Below are positions 1 to 6,804 of a stretch of DNA of 64,000 nucleotides, piece after piece. The stretch comes from a virus, in IMG/VR virus record IMGVR_UViG_3300033977_000108, positions 140,634 to 204,633 of that record; one strand, written 5' to 3'. How positions within the stretch are numbered: position 1 is the stretch's first letter; the number at the start of each line of letters is the position of its first letter. The notes under the pieces are model-generated. The model ran no database searches. It was not told the DNA's origin and was given only the letters and a program-made list of their open reading frames with translations. A program made the translations under genes and the position numbers.

Positions 1-149
1 CTTTGCAGCAATGCATTTAGGTGAGGCTCCGGCATGGGAGCTATTTTCTTCCCGCCGGCTTTCAGCAACTTTTGGCCAAGAGATAGATAATCAGCATCTA
101 CCAGATTGATGAACATATTCCTTATGAATGCTTTGTTTACATCGCGCAT
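1..149 (-). CDS. Unknown protein, 3' end cut by the window edge
   Basis: Only the first 49 codons are in the window; the reading frame is still open at base 1. The start is the ATG at 149, directly after the stop of the upstream gene (TAG at 151-153), with a purine stretch AAGGGG about 8 nt before it. A second in-frame ATG at 116 has AAGGA close to it and is the alternative start. The visible peptide shows no family I recognise. Confidence 0.55.
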   Translation of the reverse strand, partial: MRDVNKAFIRNMFINLVDADYLSLGQKLLKAGGKKIAPMPEPHLNALLQ

Positions 150-150
150 C

Positions 151-465
151 CTACGCGCCCCTTCTTACTCTTATCTTCTGCGCCAGCCATATCCCCGTTC
201 TACTTCCTGGCTTTGGCCTTATATTCTTCGCTTCTATCGCGCGCCATTCATACTTGCCTTTGGTCAGCTGATTGAAGTTCAATGCAGCGTCCATATCGTG
301 CATGAAATGGAAGCCGGAGCGGTAATAACGTCCTCTTCCATCTCTTACGCGCCGCTGCTTGGTGGTCAGCCATCTACCTATTGGCACTTCCAAGCTGCCA
401 TTATATCCGTGGAATAGAAAGCAGAGCTTGTTGTTCTTGATTCGGAAAGCTTTGAAGCCTATCAT
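151..465 (-). CDS. Small basic unknown protein
   Basis: About 104 residues, rich in Arg and Lys at both ends, with an aromatic middle (GRYYRSGFHFMHDMDAALNF). I do not recognise the family. I prefer the ATG at 465 because AAGGAGG lies just 3 nt upstream; an in-frame ATG at 507 would add 14 residues but has no good ribosome binding site. It sits in a run of small minus-strand genes between 535 and the window edge. Confidence 0.65.
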   Translation of the reverse strand: MIGFKAFRIKNNKLCFLFHGYNGSLEVPIGRWLTTKQRRVRDGRGRYYRSGFHFMHDMDAALNFNQLTKGKYEWRAIEAKNIRPKPGSRTGIWLAQKIRVRRGA

Positions 466-534
466 CCGCCTCCTTATGGAGTTTGTTCCTCTCCTCGTAG
501 AAGTCATCCCTGAGTATAGCCAGGGACAGAGGAT

Positions 535-810
535 CTAATTTCCCCAGTGGCCCAGACAGGTTCCTGCTCCTAGAAGTTTGCCCGTCTTATCAAACTGCCA
601 ATCCCTGGCGCCTATGTAGACGTTAATATCGCCGTCTTCATCAATCATAAAGACATCTATGGGGACTAGTTTCACCAACATTGGCAGGATGAGGTCTTCA
701 TTCAGCTCGCGGGTAATCTTCTTCAGCACGCTGCTTTTTATTCCTATTTTCCGTAGCTTTAGGCTCGCTCTTTCTACTGCTTTCTTTATCTTTGTTTGTT
801 TACTCTTCAT
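535..810 (-). CDS. Unknown protein, 91 aa
   Basis: The first 35 residues are highly basic and probably helical. The C-terminal half contains VPIDVFMIDEDGDINVYIGA, which reads like two beta strands around an acidic turn. No family is recognised. The start ATG lies inside the end of the small zinc-finger gene at 800-961, so the two genes overlap by 11 nt and are probably translationally coupled. Confidence 0.7.
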   Translation of the reverse strand: MKSKQTKIKKAVERASLKLRKIGIKSSVLKKITRELNEDLILPMLVKLVPIDVFMIDEDGDINVYIGARDWQFDKTGKLLGAGTCLGHWGN

Positions 811-961
811 TTTGCGCCTCCGTTTTCTCGTCCGGCATTCCTATTCCTAAATGCGACCACCGGCGATGACCGCACTCGCACACTGATACTTCTTTCGGAT
901 TTCGGGCTTGGCAGAGATGGCAAATCCAATCGCTGTCAAGTTCCAGGGCTTGTTTCTTCAT
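800..961 (-). CDS. 53-aa zinc-finger protein, RanBP2-type-like
   Basis: Short gene found by reading the gap between 810 and 936. Residues 12-30 follow the spacing W-x-C-x2-C-x3-N-x6-C-x-C (WICHLCQARN, then CEC). This resembles the RanBP2/NZF zinc finger except that the last pair is C-x-C rather than C-x2-C. It overlaps the genes on both sides by a few bases, as is usual here. A nucleic-acid or protein-binding role is inferred from the fold only. Confidence 0.55.
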   Translation of the reverse strand: MKKQALELDSDWICHLCQARNPKEVSVCECGHRRWSHLGIGMPDEKTEAQNEE

Positions 962-1181
962 TCGGCTTTGTCCCTTCATAGGTGTAAATTAATGATGGAG
1001 GCAGGGAAACGAACCTGCAAGGTTCCAGTTCAATGGAGTAGAATTCACGCGTGCTATAATCCGACAGGCGACAAATGTACCTTCGGTGGGGATGTGCATC
1101 ATAGGAATTCAATACCAGTATTAGTTCCCCAGTCAGCACATGTTTTACTTTCGTTCCGTTCACGATTATCTCTTCCATCAC
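936..1181 (-). CDS. Small beta-rich unknown protein
   Basis: 81 residues. The sequence NGTKVKHVLTGELILVLNSY followed by RRYICRLSDYST reads like an SH3-like small beta barrel, similar in outline to YodC/DUF2158-type proteins. That resemblance is weak and I do not assign the family. The start ATG overlaps the TGA of the upstream gene (ATGA at 1178-1181), giving good support for the start. Confidence 0.65.
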   Translation of the reverse strand: MMEEIIVNGTKVKHVLTGELILVLNSYDAHPHRRYICRLSDYSTREFYSIELEPCRFVSLPPSLIYTYEGTKPNEETSPGT

Positions 1182-1429
1182 GCCGCTTTCTCCTCTCGCA
1201 GGGCTTGTAATTCCTTCTCCCTGCGTAGTTTACGCTCCTCTAACTTCGCATTTAGTGCGTCGATTTTCTTGTCTATTTCGGCGGCGACCTCGGCGGGCTG
1301 TAAAGAGACAACCCTATCCCTCCATACGCGAAGTTCGGAAAGAATAGCGCGGTCAATAGCGTCTATTACCACGGGTACGAGGGAACCGCTAAATAGATTA
1401 TCGTTGCCGTAAGCAGCGACAATCTCCAT
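1178..1429 (-). CDS. Helical/coiled-coil unknown protein, start uncertain
   Basis: The C-terminal half (KKIDALNAKLEERKLRREKE) is a charged coiled coil. The first ATG in frame is at 1429, but convincing coding sequence (VEASDLFEVLGPEADNVASS) continues upstream to about 1510. No ATG, GTG or TTG occurs in that stretch; CTG at 1510 is the only near-start codon. The true protein may therefore begin at a non-standard codon, or be joined to the upstream gene ending at 1516 by a frameshift. Confidence 0.5.
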   Translation of the reverse strand: MEIVAAYGNDNLFSGSLVPVVIDAIDRAILSELRVWRDRVVSLQPAEVAAEIDKKIDALNAKLEERKLRREKELQALREEKAA

Positions 1430-1515
1430 AACTTCTCGTATACTGCTGGCGACATTATCGGCCTCGGGTCCGAGGACTTCAAATAAATCGGAAGCTTCAA
1501 CCTCTGGCAGCCGGC

Positions 1516-2076
1516 CTATAAGGGAAGGTTTGGCAGATCTTCCAGAGCGAACACTACCACCCGCCGGTTCATGTCGTTTGAGATTACCAGGGCTCCAGCC
1601 TGGGACCCTATTCTCTTCGCATCGGCACGTACCTTCTCCAGTTCGCTCAGGAACACCACCGGATTGCTTCTGGCTTGATGTTTTGTATCCAGGGTTATTT
1701 TGTCCAGGTACAGGTGGTCTCCATTTCTTGCCGTTCTCCCGGAGTTGCTCGTAGCTTTTATCACAGCGTCTTGGGTTCTTTTCTCTGTTCGCCGTGCTAT
1801 CCTGGCTACTTCTTGCCGCTTGCGGTCTTTGTTCCGGCGTTCGTCCGCCCGCGCTTTCAGCCTGGCAGCATGGAGCAGGCGTTTCTCTAGCTCCAATTGG
1901 GGGTGCTTCGCTCCCTTCACGAGGGGCCGCCAGTGATGTGGGACCTCGGCTGTGGCAAACAGGTTGTCCGGCGACAGCCGGCACAGGTAGCACAGCGGCG
2001 GCGTTCGCCAGCGTTTTGAGTTGCGACATTGTTCCCATACTTCGCATGGTGCCGATTCCTTAGGCAGCAGACTCAT
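1516..2076 (-). CDS. Putative PD-(D/E)XK resolvase-like nuclease
   Basis: About 186 residues. A zinc-knuckle-like CYLC lies near residue 30, then a long basic helical region, then a C-terminal segment: ATSNSGRTARNGDHLYLDK, followed by ITLDTKHQ. The order Ser/Gly-rich turn, GD and (E/D)-x-K is what Holliday-junction-resolvase-like PD-(D/E)XK nucleases show. Its position directly after recA (17-nt overlap) supports a recombination role. The start ATG at 2076 lies inside the recA end. Identification is by motif only; other nucleases of the same fold are possible. Confidence 0.6.
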   Translation of the reverse strand: MSLLPKESAPCEVWEQCRNSKRWRTPPLCYLCRLSPDNLFATAEVPHHWRPLVKGAKHPQLELEKRLLHAARLKARADERRNKDRKRQEVARIARRTEKRTQDAVIKATSNSGRTARNGDHLYLDKITLDTKHQARSNPVVFLSELEKVRADAKRIGSQAGALVISNDMNRRVVVFALEDLPNLPL

Positions 2077-3124
2077 TGGCTGCTTCCTCAAGCGCAGGCT
2101 CAGTGCCATCCACCGCCTGCTTTATCTCATTGAATAGCTTGGGGTCATCTTTCATTTTACGATAGAAATTATAGTCCCCTTGTGCTTTCACATCGCCGTA
2201 TTGAAGCCAGGCGCCGCTCTTGGTAATGACTTTGGCGGCTTTGGCGGCGTCAAAATAGTCATAGATGGAGCTGAAGCCCTCATCAAAGATGTAGGTAAGA
2301 TTAGTAGCTAACCACTGCCGGCTTAGATTGTTCTTGGCCGTGAAGGCTTTGATTTTGAAGCCGTAGCACCTATCGTTGGCGTCCTTCAGCTTCTCAATGA
2401 TAGATAATTCCAGGCGGATAGAACCGAAGAAAGGCAACGCTCGGCCGCCCATAGTAACAAACTTCTGCTGGCCGGTTGGATTGTAGCCGATGTAAGACCG
2501 GGTCTGATTTATCCAAACGACGCAGGCGCGCTTCTTTACATTCTTCCTGAGGAAGCTGGACATCAAGCCAGCGATACCACACATCTTGTTTGCCTCATCG
2601 GCACTCTTCTCCAAGTTCGTCTTCAGGTCCAAGGCCGCCAAAGAATCAAGTACAACTAAATCAAAGACTTTGGCTGCTGATTTCACCAAATCGAGAACCT
2701 CTTCAGCGGACAGCACTTCCTCCGGGCGGATAATTCTGACCGCCGGTGTCGTCTGGTCCTGCTCTGGGTCGGTGATAATACCAATCCTGTGGAGATAATC
2801 GAGCGTCATAGTGCGCTCGGTGTCGATTATAACCGTCCGTAGCTTCTGCTTCTGGAACGCTGCCACAAAATGTAGCCCCAGACTTGTCTTTCCTACTTCA
2901 GTTTCCTTGCTGTAAATCTCAACATCTCTGCCAAGCGGAAGGCCTTTCAATGCCTGGTGTAAAATCACATCCAGTTGTGGAAAACCGGTGGATACACAGG
3001 CAACGCTCATATCCGGGGCATTTTCCGCCAATTCCACAAGCCCACTCAAGCCAGCTTTTGCCAAATCTTCTTCTAACTCCTTCTCAACATTGATGTTATC
3101 CTGTTCTGTTTTCTTCTTGGACAT
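2060..3124 (-). CDS. recA: RecA-family recombinase
   Basis: 354 residues, full RecA-core length. Walker A is SKETEVGKTS (about 72-81), the catalytic Glu is in DTERTMTLDY (about 103) and Walker B is LVVLDSLAAL (Asp about 160). The L2 region reads INQTRSYIGY...TMGGRALPFF...SIRLEL (about 205-240), the typical RecA NQ/loop 2/SIRL pattern. It forms filaments on single-stranded DNA and catalyses strand exchange in phage recombination and repair. The N-terminal 35 residues are acidic and unlike bacterial RecA. Start by an AAGGAGAACA ribosome site. The downstream nuclease-like gene overlaps its end, consistent with a recombination operon. Confidence 0.93.
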   Translation of the reverse strand: MSKKKTEQDNINVEKELEEDLAKAGLSGLVELAENAPDMSVACVSTGFPQLDVILHQALKGLPLGRDVEIYSKETEVGKTSLGLHFVAAFQKQKLRTVIIDTERTMTLDYLHRIGIITDPEQDQTTPAVRIIRPEEVLSAEEVLDLVKSAAKVFDLVVLDSLAALDLKTNLEKSADEANKMCGIAGLMSSFLRKNVKKRACVVWINQTRSYIGYNPTGQQKFVTMGGRALPFFGSIRLELSIIEKLKDANDRCYGFKIKAFTAKNNLSRQWLATNLTYIFDEGFSSIYDYFDAAKAAKVITKSGAWLQYGDVKAQGDYNFYRKMKDDPKLFNEIKQAVDGTEPALEEAANESAA

Positions 3125-3137
3125 TGTTCTCCTTGCT

Positions 3138-3311
3138 TTAGTCCAGCTTCAGCTGGACGGAGTAAACCTCGGCTATCTCTTCGCTTTCAAAAACATCCCC
3201 GATAGCATCTTCTAGGTACTCAATCAAGTCCTGTAGTTTCTCTGGGGCCAGTGCCTTGAGATAATCTGCGACTTGCTTTTCATTGCGATCAAAATCAATT
3301 TCGATTGTCAT
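3138..3311 (-). CDS. 57-aa acidic helical protein
   Basis: Short gene in the 250-base gap upstream of recA. ATG at 3311 is preceded by AAGGA. The peptide (EKQVADYLKALAPEKLQDLI...) looks like two amphipathic helices with an acidic second half. No family is recognised. The recA start follows its stop closely, so the two are probably co-transcribed. Confidence 0.6.
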   Translation of the reverse strand: MTIEIDFDRNEKQVADYLKALAPEKLQDLIEYLEDAIGDVFESEEIAEVYSVQLKLD

Positions 3312-3371
3312 GATTGTCCTTATTGCCCACAGGGGCTAAAGATTGGAGCTACGATGGCTGAATTTTGAATA

Positions 3372-3683
3372 TTACAACTCCCTATCACTTCCATAGGATA
3401 GGTCCTCGGGTCCCTGGGTCAGGTCCTCGGGAGTTGGTTCTATAACCTTTGTCGGTATTTGTGGCGGTGGATAAGGATACCAACCAAGCCATAAATAGCA
3501 CGCTAAATGGTTCTCGCATGCGTGAACAAAGGCTCTCATTGGGGTTTGATAGACCATCGTATCAAATGCCAATATCGACAAGGGGCCATGTGAGTGTTCT
3601 GCCGTCCCATCGGCACCAATGCCCATATAAGCACAAGGTCGTCCAATCAAATTCCTGATGTCGTATGCGTATTGATTAATCAT
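3372..3683 (-). CDS. Small protein sharing an ACENHL...GWY motif with 59287-59580
   Basis: About 103 residues. The segment HACENHLACYLWLGWYPYPP followed by PTKVIEPTPEDL matches YACENHLPIYLETGWY and PTRVTEASL in the protein at 59287-59580, so the two are probably paralogues. The conserved Cys and His could bind a metal. The tail is Pro/Asp/Glu rich and likely disordered. Start unclear: ATG at 3683 is chosen; a TTG at 3746 would add 21 residues. Function unknown. Confidence 0.6.
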   Translation of the reverse strand: MINQYAYDIRNLIGRPCAYMGIGADGTAEHSHGPLSILAFDTMVYQTPMRAFVHACENHLACYLWLGWYPYPPPQIPTKVIEPTPEDLTQGPEDLSYGSDREL

Positions 3684-3835
3684 TGCAGCACCGTGCAAAA
3701 GCAGCGCGATGTAGCCAAGCTCTCTACAACCCGTGTTTTGTGGCAAGAGGAAAGGAGGAAAGCTCTCGCCAAGGCTTCACTGCCCAGCTCCTGGTCTCCG
3801 GACCAAGGGTGCACACCAAGTGCTCGCGCGGCAAA

Positions 3836-4189
3836 TCAAAGTACCTCTATCTCGACGTTGTGGTCCTCATGCAGCTTACGAATACTCAAAAGTAACTCGC
3901 CATCTTTATATGTGGCTTGGGTAGTGCTTGGGTCCGAGTTCGCTGGAGGGCCTATTTTGTATTTCCACTCTTCCACCACGTCGCCGATCTTCTTTTTGAT
4001 TATCACATAGATAAGCCCGTCCCGCACTGTGATCGTAGTATTTGCCGCGTCCTCAGGGGGCATAGCAATGGAAATCAAATGCTCGGTTGGAGTACTGCTA
4101 AGTTTTATTTCTTTATCCAGAAATTCTTTCTGTGGATCCGCAGGCATGGATAGGTCAAAGTAGTTCTTGATGCTTTTCCAGAAGTTCAT
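3836..4189 (-). CDS. Small heat-shock protein, Hsp20/alpha-crystallin-like
   Basis: 117 residues. From residue 38 the order is EHLISIAMP, ITVRDGLIYVIIKK, EWKYKIGPP, and ATYKDGELLLSIRKL. This matches the beta-strand pattern of the alpha-crystallin domain, where A-x-Y-K-D-G-x-L-x-I-x-I/L-P/R-K is the most typical part. It would hold unfolded proteins in solution during infection. The long flexible tail of bacterial Hsp20 is missing: the protein ends soon after the last strand. Small heat-shock proteins are known from some phages. Confidence 0.62.
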   Translation of the reverse strand: MNFWKSIKNYFDLSMPADPQKEFLDKEIKLSSTPTEHLISIAMPPEDAANTTITVRDGLIYVIIKKKIGDVVEEWKYKIGPPANSDPSTTQATYKDGELLLSIRKLHEDHNVEIEVL

Positions 4190-4415
4190 ATATTTTCCTT
4201 GATGAACTGAATTGGGTCCTACTCTAAGTCAGCAGCCGGTAGAACAACCAAAAACCCGCAACAACATTGACAATCAGCAATCAATAACCAACAACATCAA
4301 CAAGATTGTGAGCGATGTGCCCTCAATAGGTACATGTTGCCTCATTGCTATCTTTATCGCCGCATCAGAAGCTATTAGCGGCTAGCTGCTCGCCCTCATT
4401 TCGGACCCAAACTTG

Positions 4416-4583
4416 TTAGCGCCTCCGGTGTTTCTTCTTCGGAGGCCGTGGCATTCTGCCGTGCGACCCAGCCCAGAAGTGCCCATAGTTGATGCAGCAA
4501 TCGGTACAGACTACCTGCTTACATCCGTAGCACAGATCGCGGGCTGGGTGGCAGTTCGCATTACAACTGAAACATTTGGCCAT
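4416..4583 (-). CDS. Small Cys-rich zinc-binding protein
   Basis: About 55 residues from the ATG at 4583, which has GAGG about 10 nt upstream. It contains CFSCNANC, CYGC and CTDCC, eight cysteines in about 30 residues, enough for two zinc sites, and ends in a basic PPKKKHRRR tail. It starts 16 nt downstream of the tRNA at 4599-4671, so it may be carried on the same transcript. Function unknown; the tail suggests nucleic acid binding. Confidence 0.65.
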   Translation of the reverse strand: MAKCFSCNANCHPARDLCYGCKQVVCTDCCINYGHFWAGSHGRMPRPPKKKHRRR

Positions 4584-4598
4584 AGGTCTCAACCTCGG

Positions 4599-4671
4599 TA
4601 GTCGGGGCCGGATTCGAACCGCCAACGCCTGCCTTTTTAGGACAGTGCTCTATCATTGGAGCTACCCGTCT
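4599..4671 (-). tRNA. Atypical tRNA, anticodon AAA (Phe by code)
   Basis: A 73-nt cloverleaf can be folded on the minus strand. The acceptor is AGACGGG/CCCGACT with one A-A mismatch. The D stem is GCTC/GAGC and the anticodon stem CTGTC/GGCAG holds the loop CTAAAAA. The T arm is GGCGG-TTCGAAT-CCGGC with one G-G mismatch. The anticodon AAA would read Phe UUU, instead of the usual GAA. CCA is not encoded, and the D loop lacks the normal GG pair. These weaknesses suggest a degenerate or specialised tRNA. Confidence 0.55.
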
Positions 4672-4798
4672 TTACTCTCCTTGGTTTGGGTCGCCAGTTG
4701 CGCCCATCTGATACATAATCCCTACACATAGAGGCAGCTACATACAGAAGCTCCACGAGAAGAAGTATCCATAGACTATCTCGCCTTCTATATTTCAT
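4637..4798 (-). CDS. 53-aa single-span membrane protein (candidate)
   Basis: ATG at 4798 has GAGGGG 7 nt upstream. The peptide starts MKYRRRDS, then a hydrophobic stretch LWILLLVELLYVAASM (about residues 9-24), then a basic tail. This is positive-inside charge followed by one membrane span. The frame ends inside the anticodon arm of the tRNA at 4599-4671, which is unusual and lowers confidence. It could be a chance frame. Confidence 0.35.
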   Translation of the reverse strand: MKYRRRDSLWILLLVELLYVAASMCRDYVSDGRNWRPKPRRVKTGSSNDRALS

Positions 4799-4817
4799 AA
4801 CTGCCCCTCGTTATCTT

Positions 4818-4887
4818 AGCGGGCGGCTGGAACTCAACCAGCGCCCTGGGCTTATGGAGCTACCAGCCAGGGTCTGACGCGCCCGCT
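4818..4887 (-). ncRNA. tRNA-like fold with 8-bp acceptor-like stem
   Basis: On the minus strand AGCGGGCG pairs perfectly with CGCCCGCT at the far end (8 bp). Directly inside the 3' strand is a T-arm-like hairpin GCTGG-TTGAGTT-CCAGC. The middle forms a long hairpin with CCCTGG/CCAGGG ends. There is no separate D arm, the T loop is not the canonical TTCRANY, and the total is only 70 nt. It could be a decayed tRNA or another structured RNA. It lies 146 nt upstream of the tRNA at 4599-4671 on the same strand. Confidence 0.35.
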
Positions 4888-4890
4888 ATA

Positions 4891-5421
4891 CTATTCCTTC
4901 TCGCTTATTGGCGGTATGCCAAGTTCCGCCCTAATGGCATTGAGGCGGTCTATCAAACCACTGCTGAGAAAGTCTATACCAAATGCCAGGCCGCCTCCAC
5001 GCTCCATTGAAGCATTGCTTATAGGGGTCTTTCCTTCCAGCATTTCAGCCCATTTTCTTAACTCATCTAGATTGTCAAACCAGATGGCGGTCTCCCGCAT
5101 TTCCTTTTCAATGTCTGCGTCAGATGCGTTTTGTGCTTCCCAGCCGTCGCAGCCGGAACATGAGCCATACCACCATTCATAGAATGAATACTTGCCGTCT
5201 TTCCTGGCAAGAATGGAGGCATGCCCTTGGTAATCGGCCTCGCTGTCTTCCCAGATGATTTCCCAGTCGCCCCAGATGCGGCCGGCTATCTTCCCGTAGC
5301 GGCACCCAGATGCGATTGTTTCGTTCCAATGCTTACCGATAAGCTTATCTACAGCCTTCGGTTTTATTTTCCTTACTATAGCCTTTTCCTTTGTTGATTT
5401 GGCCTTTTTCTTCTTGGACAT
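4891..5421 (-). CDS. Unknown protein, about 176 aa
   Basis: Lys-rich start (MSKKKKAKSTKEKAIVRKIK), then a globular part with FYEWWYGSCSGCDGWE, a Trp- and Cys-rich segment. No known family is recognised. ATG at 5421 has GGAGG 4 nt before it; the longer in-frame extension to 5523 is not supported. Bases 5422-5546 upstream hold no convincing gene. Confidence 0.7.
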   Translation of the reverse strand: MSKKKKAKSTKEKAIVRKIKPKAVDKLIGKHWNETIASGCRYGKIAGRIWGDWEIIWEDSEADYQGHASILARKDGKYSFYEWWYGSCSGCDGWEAQNASDADIEKEMRETAIWFDNLDELRKWAEMLEGKTPISNASMERGGGLAFGIDFLSSGLIDRLNAIRAELGIPPISEKE

Positions 5422-5546
5422 TTTGCCTCCATAAGAACTTATGCCGCACGCCGGACTGCTCCCCGGTGAAGATCGGTTCGCATGCTGGCGACGTCTGTCC
5501 AGGCCGGCTCCGCAGCCTAACAACAGCCCACTAGCGGCGCCTAAAC

Positions 5547-5888
5547 TTAGTTCGGGAAGCTCAGTTCCAGCTGCTTCTCGTCTTTCTTCTCTTCCATTTG
5601 CAGCTCGCCCAATACGGCATCATTCTGGTCGTAGCCAATGACCATTGTAATGGCGTTCGTCTTCTTTATGGCATTGTCCAGCGTCCTTATCTCTCGGGCC
5701 AGGCCCGTGATAAGAGAGTCCAAAGCCTTGGCGTTATAAAGCGGCTCAATGATTTGTGTCTTATCCACATTGGCGCCGTACAACCGCGTGGAACGGGTGG
5801 CATTCTCATTTCGCAAGGCGACGAGTTCCTGGTGCCTTGTTTCCAGCGTCTTTTTCCAGTTTATGGCTTCACTTATACAAATTTGCAT
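5547..5888 (-). CDS. Coiled-coil protein, possibly DIP1984/septicolysin-like
   Basis: 113 residues, mostly helical: ISEAINWKKTLETRHQELVA, then NALDSLITGLAREIRTLDNA-type heptads. Towards the end is KKTNAITMVIGYDQNDAV. Two helices and an N-A-I/T turn are reminiscent of the DIP1984/septicolysin family, but I hold that loosely. The C-terminus is acidic with KQLELSFPN, similar to a clamp-binding QLELF-type motif, which is notable because a sliding clamp is encoded at 33674-34837. Confidence 0.65.
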   Translation of the reverse strand: MQICISEAINWKKTLETRHQELVALRNENATRSTRLYGANVDKTQIIEPLYNAKALDSLITGLAREIRTLDNAIKKTNAITMVIGYDQNDAVLGELQMEEKKDEKQLELSFPN

Positions 5889-5897
5889 GTTTTCCTC

Positions 5898-6113
5898 TTA
5901 TTCTGAAGCAGTATCATAGCTTTTGTTGCAGATGATACCCTGAATCTCGAAGTCTCCATCTATAGTATCTCCAATAAATGTCACGAAATCCTTCTCTTTC
6001 AATGATTTGGCTTTCGTTAGAGCTGTTTCAAGGCTGTCTGCGTTTATTTCCAGCGATAGTAAGCTCCTGGAGATCGCATAAACCACATAGGTGTTGTTGT
6101 TCTTGTTAGCCAT
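5898..6113 (-). CDS. Small alpha/beta protein, related to 6393-6662
   Basis: 71 residues. Pattern: YVVYAISR, INADSLETALTKAKSL, FVTFIGDTIDGDFE. The same order (YVVW..., DAKDPLEAAQKAMEI, FQVWDELDGD) is seen at 6393-6662, so the two may be distant paralogues. Function unknown. It is followed closely by the gene at 5547. Confidence 0.65.
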   Translation of the reverse strand: MANKNNNTYVVYAISRSLLSLEINADSLETALTKAKSLKEKDFVTFIGDTIDGDFEIQGIICNKSYDTASE

Positions 6114-6122
6114 TACTACTCC

Positions 6123-6338
6123 TTAGACGATTCTATCCTCCAATATGATTGGAGAATCTTTCCTTATTTCTGGCGTCAGTGGCACGTCCTTTGCTTCTGG
6201 CACATCGAAGTTCGGGAAGCATCCCTTGGTAAGCAAGCGTTTCATTCTATCTACATCGGCTTTTAGGTCCAATATGGCAATCCCAATCGTGGAGTCACCC
6301 CATGTCTGAGCAAATTCTTTCCACGCATTCTCTTTCAT
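6123..6338 (-). CDS. Unknown protein, 71 aa
   Basis: Acidic protein starting MKENAWKEFAQTW. ATG at 6338 has GGAGG 4 nt upstream, at 6343-6347. A consensus promoter ends just before that site, so transcripts from it would begin about 3 nt before the ATG and be almost leaderless. Full translation would rely on read-through from upstream. No family recognised. Confidence 0.65.
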   Translation of the reverse strand: MKENAWKEFAQTWGDSTIGIAILDLKADVDRMKRLLTKGCFPNFDVPEAKDVPLTPEIRKDSPIILEDRIV

Positions 6339-6347
6339 ACATCCTCC

Positions 6348-6375
6348 ATTATACCACAACCAACGGCTGTGTCAA
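6348..6375 (-). promoter_or_regulatory. Consensus sigma-70 type promoter
   Basis: Minus strand: TTGACA (6370-6375), 16-bp spacer, TATAAT (6348-6353). The -10 is preceded by TG and one base (TGGTATAAT), the extended -10 form. It is the best promoter I see in the window and lies in one of the few gaps between genes. Confidence 0.75.
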
Positions 6376-6392
6376 GGGCATTAGCCACCACA

Positions 6393-6662
6393 TCATATAT
6401 ACTTCGGAGTATCATAGCCCACATCGACAAGATATTTCTTGCCTGGTTTGTCTGGGTCGCCGTCCAATTCGTCCCAGACTTGGAATATCGAGGCAGTACT
6501 ATCAAGGTCTCTTATTATTTCCATCGCTTTTTGGGCGGCCTCAAGAGGGTCTTTGGCGTCTATGTCGATGTCCCATACAACATACCAGGACTTCAGCTTG
6601 CGCCTCTTACCAGATATAGCCTTCTTTGGTTGCCGTCTTTTGGTCTGACATGTAGACCTCAT
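6393..6662 (-). CDS. Small alpha/beta protein, 89 aa
   Basis: Basic first 25 residues, then SWYVVWDIDIDAKDPLEAA, a helix, and FQVWDELDGDPDKPG. ATG at 6662 has AAGGAG 8 nt upstream, so the 56-nt overlap with the upstream gene appears real. Possibly related to 5898-6113. Function unknown. Confidence 0.65.
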   Translation of the reverse strand: MRSTCQTKRRQPKKAISGKRRKLKSWYVVWDIDIDAKDPLEAAQKAMEIIRDLDSTASIFQVWDELDGDPDKPGKKYLVDVGYDTPKYI

Positions 6663-6804
6663 CTGGCGTCTCCTTCACGATTAACTGGCATCCATTGACA
6701 AGCTCCAGCTCTGTGTGGTCATTTACCCGGCAGGCAGTGACAATGTGTTCAAGAGCTATGTATACCGGCTTGCGGTCGATTAAGGTTAGTTGTTTGACAA
6801 TCAT
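6607..6804 (-). CDS. FlbD-like small protein
   Basis: 65 residues: MIVKQLTLIDRKPVYIALEH, then HTELELVNGCQLIVKETPDE. Short proteins with the outline L..NGKPVYIN..I..I, T.I.L.NG...V.E.PDEV are the FlbD family, known from flagellar operons but also common in phages, where they have no flagellar role. The fold assignment is likely and the function unknown. Its start overlaps the upstream stop by one base. Confidence 0.6.
   Translation of the reverse strand: MIVKQLTLIDRKPVYIALEHIVTACRVNDHTELELVNGCQLIVKETPDEVYMSDQKTATKEGYIW

Noticed and set aside
1430-2047. Upstream part of the long minus-strand frame ending at 1178
   Set aside because: It overlaps the resolvase-like gene fully and has biased Pro/Arg/Ser composition typical of a shadow frame.
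4212-4385. Plus-strand open frame of 57 codons from a TTG with a hydrophobic end
   Set aside because: It would be the only plus-strand gene here, has no ribosome site and no ATG. The stretch 4190-4415 is left as non-coding; a 23-codon hydrophobic frame on the minus strand there was also judged too weak.
5422-5546. Possible tRNA or leader with a GGTTCG phrase
   Set aside because: No consistent cloverleaf or T arm could be folded on either strand.
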